From Parastagonospora avenae f. sp. tritici 18332-5 (Eukaryota > Ascomycota > Dothideomycetes > Pleosporales > Phaeosphaeriaceae): a DNA stretch of 64,000 nucleotides. The DNA lies in the NCBI GenBank assembly GCA_022559985.1, contig JAFJTR010000067.1, forward strand, positions 1 to 64,000, written 5' to 3'. This document shows, one piece after another, positions 55,994-64,000 of this stretch. Position 1 is the stretch's first letter. The number at the start of each line of letters is the position of its first letter. The notes beneath the pieces are model-generated. The model saw nothing but the letters and a program-made list of their open reading frames with translations. It had not been told where the DNA came from and made no database searches. The translations under genes were made by a program, and so were the position numbers.

Positions 55994-56495
55994 TCTGCTG
56001 GTATGGTCATGATTGCTCTGGAGTTATGGACATGGTTCTCATGCTAGTTTTCATCTTTGGCGTTCGATGGTCACCCGCGCATACTGGCTTCCACCCATGG
56101 TCGAAGCCACTTTGTGTAACGTATACCCGCATATCTCTGCAAGCAGTATGGGCAGTAGGTCAGATAGACCGCATATATGACATTTCATCTGTCACTTCAG
56201 TCTGGAAATATGTCCAGCCATCCTGAATTCAGGTCGTGATGGGCAGCGCTTTCGGTACATAGTCGCTTCATGCGTCACACCACATTCCTCGGATCTCAAC
56301 CATCACCACACCAGCCACCGTCCATTCCGAGCCAACCACACGCCTGTGTGAGCCCTACGTAGATATGGCGATGGCAGGAGACGCATATACGTGAGATTCC
56401 CATCCCCTTCCAGCTAACTACTCACCCACTGTCATCGGATCTACACTGTTTGTATACCCCAACAAAACTTTGCTGTCTTCTTGGTTACAGTCAAA
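55994..56495. other. Spacer between SEH1 and the next plus-strand gene
   Basis: About 500 bases containing the SEH1 3' end and the next promoter, with a CA/CC-rich stretch at 56280-56345. No gene is seen. Confidence 0.45.
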
Positions 56496-58259
56496 ATGCT
56501 GTTTCGTCGTCGCAGCCGATCTCATGACTCACCTGTAGTCCAGATCCTAGGCGACTGCTCCGTGCAGTTGTCGCCCACCAAGGATGGAAAGACTAACAGA
56601 CTGCACGCACATAGAGAAGCTTTTGTGATGCCTTCAAACATTCCAAACATCTCACATCAAAGAGGTGGAAGTTCGGACGAAAGTTGCGGCTCAGCCCTCT
56701 CCTCCCCTGACCAGTCTCCGAAATCTCGTAAGGAAGAGACACCGAAGCGGACACCAACTAGCAGGAAAACAGGCTTTGCCACCATTCGAACCGACTCGAC
56801 AGATTCCTTTCCTGCGTTCGAAAGCGATGCTTTTGCAGTGCTCATGCCAACGACTCGCTTGCCGATACTCGAGTACGCCAGACTGCCAAAGAAAGCTGCA
56901 TCAACAGCGGCGCAGGCCGATGCTCTGAGAACCTATCAGGAGAAGGCTCAACAGAACCGAGAAAGGAACAATAGTCAAGGAGTTCAAGTCCCTTCGAGAA
57001 TCGTGTCTTATGATTACGCATCTCGAAACGTTACTGATCAGCGCACGTCTACAGAAAGTGGCACGGGCATTCCAACTGCAGCAGGGTCGTTCCCGATCAG
57101 TCCACCTGTACCTCAACATAAGTGGACACTTAATAACAACAAGGTCGATACAAAGGGCGAGAAAGCTCCACATGTGACTGGCCTTCGTAGCACCACTTCT
57201 CCTGCAAAACCCGTCACGGTTAGCGCAAAGTCTGCCACGGCAGCCTCCTCCACATCATGCTATCGCGTCTACCGCCCTGATTCAACGGCTGGCGCATCGC
57301 GTTCTCCCTCTTCAGCGTCAGCGCTTCCTCCAAGTATCACAGTGCGAATCAAGCCTAGAGCCAAGGTCACAACGCAAAACGCAGAGCGTGTACAAACAGA
57401 AAGCAGTCACAAGCTCTACAGTCGACCTTTCGACATTGCTTCTTCACCAAGCTCCTGCGACTCTAGCCCCGTCAAATCCATGCCAAACTTCACGCGCCAC
57501 AACTCTGTCGAAGGCGACTCAATTTTTGGATACAAGAGCAAGGACGCCGGTGGTGCCCTTGACGGAAGTCCTACTTCCTCCGGTGCCGAAAAGGGCAAAC
57601 AAACAAGTCCCACATCATCCGACAAAGAGAAAAAGAAAGCCAGGGCCAAAGCCATTCCGCAAATCAAGATGAAGACTCCTGAGAAGACTCCAGAAAAGGC
57701 GCCCGAAAAGCCGGCAAAAGACATAACGCCCAAGCGCACCTTGACACAGCGTTTCCCATGGCTTCGACCCGCAGGCCCACGTCTCGCCAAATCAACAACA
57801 GCGCCAGTAGTCTTCACCGCACTGGCACCCAGGCCGATTTCTAGCTACGTCGATCCCTTCGAACGTCTGGCAACGCCTGCACCTCACCCGACTGCCCTAC
57901 GAAGTCCATTGACCGCCCCGCCTCGCCCTTGCACGCCAAAGAAGACACTCACCAAACTAACTCCAACCATCAACACTACCTCGCGGCCCATCACTCCCAG
58001 ATCTGCCGCTCCGCCTTATCCAACAGGGAAATTTGACAGCGGGTTTGCACAGATCAAATGCTTCGCTCTGTTGCTGGCAAAAATTTGCCTCATAGTGTAT
58101 GCTGTTGTGGCGTTGTGGTTCATCATGGATGCGTTGAAGGAGGCTTTCAATGTAATTGGCGTGCCATTTCGGGTCGTCAAGTGCTTGGGAGTATGGGTGT
58201 GGTTCTTGGTTTGTTGGGCTGGGGGAATTGTGAGGGCTGTTGTTGGGAAGAGGGGGTAG
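56496..58259 (+). CDS. Unidentified disordered protein with C-terminal membrane anchor
   Basis: Intronless frame of 587 residues from the ATG at 56496. The first 500 residues are Ser/Thr/Pro/Lys-rich and largely disordered, with a charged repeat region (KKKARAKAIPQIKMKTPEKT) where TPEK/APEK units recur. The last 70 residues have two hydrophobic segments (CFALLLAKICLIVYAVVALW and CLGVWVWFLVCWAGGIVRAV), ending in a basic GKRG tail. It is therefore probably anchored by its C-terminus with most of the chain on the cytosolic or nuclear side. I do not recognise the family. Confidence 0.75.
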   Translation: MLFRRRSRSHDSPVVQILGDCSVQLSPTKDGKTNRLHAHREAFVMPSNIPNISHQRGGSSDESCGSALSSPDQSPKSRKEETPKRTPTSRKTGFATIRTDSTDSFPAFESDAFAVLMPTTRLPILEYARLPKKAASTAAQADALRTYQEKAQQNRERNNSQGVQVPSRIVSYDYASRNVTDQRTSTESGTGIPTAAGSFPISPPVPQHKWTLNNNKVDTKGEKAPHVTGLRSTTSPAKPVTVSAKSATAASSTSCYRVYRPDSTAGASRSPSSASALPPSITVRIKPRAKVTTQNAERVQTESSHKLYSRPFDIASSPSSCDSSPVKSMPNFTRHNSVEGDSIFGYKSKDAGGALDGSPTSSGAEKGKQTSPTSSDKEKKKARAKAIPQIKMKTPEKTPEKAPEKPAKDITPKRTLTQRFPWLRPAGPRLAKSTTAPVVFTALAPRPISSYVDPFERLATPAPHPTALRSPLTAPPRPCTPKKTLTKLTPTINTTSRPITPRSAAPPYPTGKFDSGFAQIKCFALLLAKICLIVYAVVALWFIMDALKEAFNVIGVPFRVVKCLGVWVWFLVCWAGGIVRAVVGKRG

Positions 58260-59325
58260 TTGGGCATATGTACTTTGAGATTAATCCTGTTCATCCATTA
58301 AACAAAAATTACTGTCTGTATTGACTCTATACCTCTTGCACGTTCTTGAATGATGAAGGTGCAAAAAAATTCCTAGCTTCTGCCAACCTGAGCCTTGAAA
58401 ATTAGGGGAAGAGAGCCACGAACAGCAGACGGGGCGACTTGATTGGGGGATATGCTTCGAGGAAGTGCTTGACACGAACTGGACTTTCCTCTACCGCAAG
58501 CCGTCAAAGGAAGAGGGAATTGGTGAGTTACTGCAGTCCACCTTACCATGGAATAACCTAAAAGATATATGTAATCCTCAGAGCTTCTGCTGCAGCCGCA
58601 TGGTCGTAGAAGGCATTCTTGAGTCACAACGGCTTTACTGAGTAAGGTGTCGCTATGGCGAGGCCATTGCTGCACTCCCAGAAATAGCCAAACGTCTTCT
58701 CGAACATCCTCTTGGATGAATTATTACTCATGGCCCATAGCTGTTGACTTAATGCTGCGAAGTTCATAATGCGCGTCTGTATTGTTGCAACGAAGTCTGA
58801 ACAGCTAAAGGCCGACGGTGCGGCAACACTGGCGCACTCAACGTGCTGCAGCCCCTGACATCGCCTAAAGAGCCGCCAAATTTCGCCGATCGTCGAGCAC
58901 CAAAGCTTGCGAGCTTGGAGCAGAACAGAACAGGAACATGCTTAATATCTTGAAGGATTGTAGAATGCAATGGCTACAGCCCTGCGCAGATTTGTACACA
59001 TGATAGACTTCGCCTGCGTAGGTCTTGGAGTACTTCTGGTATATGCCAGTGCCATTGTACCAATTGCCTAGCGAACTGTATGAGTCCAATCCATCCATCT
59101 CTTTATTCGTCTCATCAGTCCCTGTCAAAATTGTGTGATTTTGTTGCCCCCGCACTTGGAAGAAATTTTTCAAATTCTCACTCCCCAACCCACCTGACAG
59201 TCCTGCATCACGAGCTTTCCTCTTCCTCCAAACACGAGAACTCGTGGCATTCGATCTCGCTGCTCTGGGCTAGATGCATGTGTATATATAATACCTGAAT
59301 TCTGTCAACTCCATCAGTCACCTCA
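58260..59325. other. Intergenic region, no supported gene
   Basis: About 1.1 kb between the disordered protein and a tRNA gene. Open frames of about 100 codons on the minus strand have no motif. The right end is the 5' flank of the tRNA gene. Confidence 0.4.
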
Positions 59326-59420
59326 TCCGATATGGTCTAGTGGCTAGGATTTGCCGCTCTCATCAGAGTAGTTCGCTACCAAGCGCCGGCAAGGCCCGGG
59401 TTCGATTCCCGGTGTCGGAA
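59326..59420 (+). tRNA. tRNA-Glu (CTC) with a 23-base intron
   Basis: The acceptor arms TCCGATA and TGTCGGA pair with one wobble, followed by discriminator A. The A box (TGGTCTAGTGG) and B box (GGTTCGATTCC) are intact. The anticodon stem is TGCCG/CGGCA with loop CT-CTC-A then C, so the anticodon is CTC at 59359-59361. An intron at 59363-59385 interrupts the loop one base after the anticodon, the standard site. A T-rich terminator (TTCTTTTT) follows at about 59424-59432. Confidence 0.92.
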
Positions 59421-60417
59421 AAAGTTCTTTTTGCACTGGTTTTGGCCATGGGAAGTGGTTGTGTGGACGTTGTGGTGTCAGTGAACCAATTTTTGCCCAT
59501 CAGATGACCGTAGACAACCCCGCATTAGCATGTTGATACAGGCAACGTCATTCTTGATGGCGAGAAGCATTCTTTTTGGCTTTGTAAGTGTTTGTCGTGA
59601 GCTGCATAGGGTTTGGGGTTAGTAGTGACTTTGGGCAGCTCTTTATTCAATGGACGCCATCTTCAAGGGCACTCGAACGGCTCGAACTCATGATTATCAG
59701 CACTCTTCCATGCGTAAGAATCATACTTGACGTTGGAAAGCTTTCCTATTTTCGCAATACTACTATCTATACCTTAGGTACATGTGTGTGTAAAGAGCGA
59801 CGCACATCAATCAGACATTACACAACACCAAAACTGCTAAATCGATATTTAACATTTGCTTCCACGCGAATCAAATCTAGAACTAAGGCTCCAGTTGAGC
59901 GAACATCCAGTCCGACATCCTACTAGTATCAGTAAGAACTGCAGATCGAACATTGCCATAAACTGCAGCCAAAATAGCACAGTCCTCAAAACGGGGCGAT
60001 ACTTCGTGAGCGTCTTCTTTCTGCGACCTTGATACGTAACGTCTCTCCTCGTCGTGACATAACAACTCAGCAAGACCTCAGGGTACACATAACTTGATCA
60101 GAGATGATTGCTATCTACACAGCTGCTAGAGAAATTCTACAAGAAAAGCCCACCCTTCTTCGCCTCTCAAAATTTGGTATCATATCCCACCCCACGCGAT
60201 CTTCCATGCAAATGCCCAACAAACGCTTTCAAACACAAAAATGCCATTGCTGATATACACACTTTCCTATCCTTCGATAACACTCATAACTTCAACAAAC
60301 GTCCTGCTTCTTGTGTGGGCGGCCACTGTCGCTAATAATCCTACTCTGCTTTTGCTTCCTCTTGACCCCATATGCATCCACGTTCTGAAAGAGAATTCGC
60401 GTGTCAATATCCAGCGT
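59421..60417. other. Intergenic region, no supported gene
   Basis: About 1 kb between the tRNA and the end of the MTR10 gene. It begins with the Pol III terminator and contains only short open frames on both strands. Confidence 0.4.
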
Positions 60418-63400
60418 CTAACCGGAGAACCTGAATCGCGAGGCCTCCAGTCGGCCTAGTCCTTCTCTTGGCGCAACGTTGCGGCGACGGTAGCTGGTCG
60501 TGAAGTCTTGCAAGATGGTCCTAATCATCCGGACGTCACCAGTCTGAATGCGCTGTCGGATGTTGTTGAGGAAGCGCTCGCTCTCTTGCGGTGTAATACT
60601 ACCTTGTGGAAGCATGTTCACAGTGTTGGCTACCCATTGAGCGACCTGCTCAGGCATAAGCTCGAACAGGTCGAGCAATACACCAGAGGAATCGGCAAAG
60701 GCACCTTCCGGGAAGCTGTACATCATACCGGTCATGATGCGCTGGACAAGCTGAACACCGGCACCAACCACGAGCTGCTTGACACGGTTGCGCAGAGCTT
60801 CGGGTACCTCCTGGCGGGCGGTTTCGAAGCTGGACGATGGTGAAGAGTTGCGACCATACGCGAGCAGGTCGCGGAGGAAGTGCAGCGTGGCGATGATAGG
60901 GTCTTCCTTCAGCAGGGTTAGGGAGCTGCATGCTGCAAGCAATATGGTCTCCATGAGTGGCGATGATATCGACTCGGACGGGAAATAGAGAGCCATGTCG
61001 GCAGCGAGGCGGAAGTAATCCTCGATGAGATCCGGTAACTCTTCAGGTGGCAGGTCGCTCAGAATGCGCAAGAACGTCTTGGCTTGCTGCTCATAGAACT
61101 GGTACACATCGTTTGCAAGGCTGGGATCGACCTCATCGACTCCTTGAGAAAACTCGCGGACGACTGAAGCCGTGGCCCATAAGAAACAGCCTTGCCTTGA
61201 CGAGTCGAAACCGGCACTTAATCTGGTAGCGAGATCTGGCAGTAATGGGCGCATAGCGGTGCGGTAAGACAATACCATGTACCGCCAGCACCGACATACT
61301 CGCTCGAGGATTGGGATGCTCTTGTTGAAGTGCTCGATGATGTTGCCGAGCATGGGAAAGATCTCCTGGCAGTACTTGACAGCGGGGTGCTCCTGGCCAG
61401 AAGGTATTTCTGGTCTGACAGTCTCCACGAATATCGTGATCAGATTGATCTTGTCTGCTCATAGTCAGCATAATGTTTGCAGGTCAAAGTGAATCTACTC
61501 ACCGGCAAGCAGCTTCTGCTCTGGTTCGTCCTTTGCCTGCTGTGCAATTGTGACGAGGTGCTGCATAACAGGGTCTAGATACAGCTTGAGTGTCTGGTAC
61601 ATCTGGTCGTGTGGTACCTTGGCAACCACCGATGCTACGCCCTCTGTGATCTCTTCCTGGCTGCTGATGGGGAGGTTGTTGAGATGCTTGGCATAGAACT
61701 GTTGTAGCGGGAGTATAAAGTTGACGAGCAGGCCTGCGCAATCGTTGCAGAAGAACTTGAACGAGAGCGCGGCGGCCCGAATGACATCCTTGGTCGAGTG
61801 TTCGAAAGCCGCCATGATAAAATCGAGTTGTGGCTGTAGTGTATCCGGGTGTTGCGCAGTCCACTCAGTGTACCGACCAAGTGCCATTACTGCTTGGAAG
61901 CGGAGCTTGTTGTGGTCGGGTATTGCTGCAATGAGAGGTATCAGGCGAGGCAGCATGACGTCCTCATCCGGAGGTACCATACGGCCCATCGCTCGCACTG
62001 CGAATAGCGGTGCCTCCAACTTTTGCCATTCAGGGACGTTGTTTGGCCCTGCTTGTTGGCCGTATGTCTGCACCCATCGCTGGATAAGATCGTACGGTTT
62101 CTGCAAGCACTCTACGACGCCCATGACTTCGCAGCAGTCCTTTAGCACATCGCCCATTTGGTGTCGGAATTCGCGGAATTTTTCCTCTGCTTCTCGGTCG
62201 CCCTCAAACAAGTCCTTCTCATCACCACTCTCAGGCTTCGGGAACTCGAGGTGGCCTATCATTATATCGACCAGCTTGGAGTATATATCGAGACTCTGCA
62301 TCCTCGCTTCCCCGTACTTTTCGATGGTGAGATACTGCTTAAGGTCATACCAGAACTTGAAGGTATGGGAGATCGCATCCCTCTCTTTGTCGAGAGCGGC
62401 CGCTTCGAGGATGGCTTCAACCAGATTCCGGAAATCGGTCGGCAAACGCGCAATCAACAATACCCAGGATTCACCGGCTTCCGCAAACACCTTGGCAATA
62501 CCCTTGAACTTGTCTGTGTCCTCTTCCTGAGCCGCCTGGGCAAGCTTCGGTCGGAGGGCAATTACTTGCGGATAGAGCGTCAAAATGGACTGCATGGTTT
62601 CGTCCACGTCCCGAGTCTCGGCAATTAGAGCACTCATGCATTCTACTGCGGCATCGAACGGCTCGTCGGTGGTTTCGGAAAGGTCATCGGCGATGATTTT
62701 AAGGAGAGGAGAGTTAATGATCGACTCTAACGGGATTTCGCGCATCCACGAGGTTATGCAGTTGAGCAGCTGTGGGTTCCGTGCGGCCGCGGCTAAAGCA
62801 TGTTAGCAAGCAAAGACTGGGTTGGAATGCCATACGTACGTGAAGATGTCGCATATCGAATCAGAAGTTGTAGAGCTTGCTGCGCGTTGTCCTCGATCAA
62901 CTCGACCGTCCTCATAGTCAATTCGTGTTCCTGACCACCAAGTATTAGACTGTTATTCTGCTATCATGTGCCGGTACCGCGGGGAGGTGCCGGGACTGTG
63001 GAATGGGCTGCGGCTCGTTCGAACGTACTGTGAGAGCGATTTTTCGTCCATGCGTGACTTCTTCAGGTAGTACGCGGAGGAAGTCCAGGACACAGGGCAG
63101 CGTCGCCGGATCTGATCCGAGTGCGGCGACGACATCTGACAGAACGTCCTTCCATTCTGTCATTTGTATGGCCAGATTCGCCAAGCAAACGCAAAGCTGC
63201 AATCTGATAGGCTTCGGCCCCGCATGGAAGGTCGCAAGATTCCGCATTATTGAGGCTCGAAGCTCTGGGAGCTGTGCGCGGGGCACTTGGTGGAGATCAT
63301 ACACGATCTGGTCGAGTCAGAGAGGAAGCCCAACGCCTGAACACCAACATACCTTTCCCTTGAGTGTGGTAGCCGCAAACAGCTTGGCTGCTGCGTCTGC

Positions 63401-63623
63401 TGCTGGCGACTCGATAATGGCCAGCGTCGTCACCCATGCCTCTTGCTACGGCGTCCTGTCAGCCCAACGTGCCTCTCCTCTGCCCACCCTAACATACCGA
63501 CTTCTGGAACTGTTCCAGGAACTGGTGTGCCTGCTCTTTTTGTGCCCGGTTCCCTGCCGACTGCATCATATTATGTGCCGCCAGCACAGGCTCGAAGCCC
63601 TGCTGCGCTCCATTTGCGGCCAT
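60418..63623 (-). CDS. MTR10: Nuclear import receptor Mtr10/transportin-3
   Basis: Six exons on the minus strand: 63498-63623, 63353-63445, 63029-63307, 62840-62930, 61503-62792 and 60418-61454, total 971 residues. It is an importin-beta family HEAT-repeat protein. The N-terminus (MAANGAQQGFEPVLAAHNMM, then AAKLFAATTLKGKIVYDLHQ) is the Mtr10/TNPO3 importin N-domain, and the body shows the expected helical repeats, including FPMLGNIIEHFNKSIPILER and the C-terminal end DFTTSYRRRNVAPREGLGRL. Yeast Mtr10 imports the SR-like protein Npl3 and takes part in tRNA retrograde transport; human TNPO3 imports SR splicing factors. The frame is kept through all five introns (45-98 bases). Length is close to the family's roughly 970 residues. 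Confidence 0.94.
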
Positions 63624-63882
63624 ATTCAAGCAAGTTTGGGGGTGAGGTGGGGGACTGGAAGCGGAGAGCGCCCGGAGAAGAAACGCGGCGGGGTATTCCT
63701 TAGGTTGCGTACATACACCGGGGCGTGTGGGTGCTATGAGGAAAGAATCAGTGAAATAATTTGGTGCGGGGCAGTTGCCGGGTCGTGGTCTGTTTGGTGA
63801 TGACGGAGAAAGCGCATCGGTCGCGTAGATAAAGTCGACATCAGTCCAGTCCCGCGCTCCTGCCCGCCAAGCCTAGCCTAAA
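63624..63882. promoter_or_regulatory. Bidirectional promoter region
   Basis: A 259-base spacer between the MTR10 start and the divergent start of the gene at the window edge. It must contain both core promoters; no clear TATA box is seen. Confidence 0.5.
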
Positions 63883-64000
63883 ATGTTCACCCCAACGAGG
63901 AACAGCTTCACTCCACCGCCAACCACGACACCCACCCGCAACCGCTTCTTGACCACAATCGCAAGCGCAACTAATAACCAGCCTTCTCTTCTCAATCACT
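63883..64000 (+). CDS. Start of an unidentified protein, cut by the window edge
   Basis: From the ATG at 63883 the frame stays open to the end of the window (39 codons). The visible part is MFTPTRNSFTPPPTTTPTRN and continues Thr/Ser/Asn-rich. The preceding sequence CCTAAA before the ATG is a reasonable fungal start context. The N-terminus is basic and lacks acidic residues, which could suit either a mitochondrial presequence or a disordered nuclear protein; too little is present to say. Confidence 0.55.
   Translation, partial: MFTPTRNSFTPPPTTTPTRNRFLTTIASATNNQPSLLNH

Overview
This window is nuclear DNA of a filamentous ascomycete. Most genes carry short introns of about 45-66 bases with GT...AG ends and CTAAC/CTGAC-like branch sites. 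Gene content (Leu1, Alg7, Cdc73, Seh1, Mtr10, 2EXR/F-box proteins, GH3 beta-glucosidase, Yap-type bZIP) fits Pezizomycotina, and I infer a dothideomycete such as a member of the Pleosporales, though the sequence alone does not prove this. Exon coordinates were worked out by hand from splice signals and reading-frame continuity.

Layout. 1-0.6 kb: decayed end of a Ty1/copia retrotransposon with its 3' LTR. 2.2-8.4 kb: an unidentified multi-pass membrane protein, an unidentified protein with an unclear 5' end, two F-box-type proteins and a DUF4863 (4-hydroxylaminobenzoate lyase-type) gene. 9.7-11.9 kb: a ThrE/Prm10-type membrane protein. A gene-poor stretch of 3.9 kb then precedes a Yap-like bZIP gene (15.8-16.5 kb). 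18-22 kb: a small six-cysteine secreted protein, a lipocalin-like protein, and a secreted repetitive protein whose coiled-coil repeats coincide with 66-base exons. 23.3-26 kb: tRNA-guanine transglycosylase with a 10-base micro-exon, and a DUF7726-like gene. 26.1-35.6 kb: FAD monooxygenase, DUF829/PaxU-like hydrolase, 14-TM MFS transporter and C2H2 zinc-finger protein, a possible small accessory cluster without a backbone synthase.

35.6-38.8 kb is gene-poor. Next come an unidentified three-exon gene and a GH3 beta-glucosidase with one intron that lacks an AG acceptor. After another gene-poor 3 kb there is a GNAT acetyltransferase. From 47.6 kb to the end the window is a dense housekeeping block: CDC73, LEU1, ALG7, SEH1, a disordered membrane-anchored protein, an intron-containing tRNA-Glu(CTC), MTR10/transportin-3, and the start of a divergent gene cut by the window edge.

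The housekeeping genes act in separate pathways (transcription elongation, leucine synthesis, N-glycosylation, nuclear pore, nuclear import) and are probably neighbours by chance. The observations I rate highest are the exon-equals-repeat secreted protein, the non-AG intron in the beta-glucosidase, the micro-exon in the transglycosylase, and the 26-35 kb accessory group.
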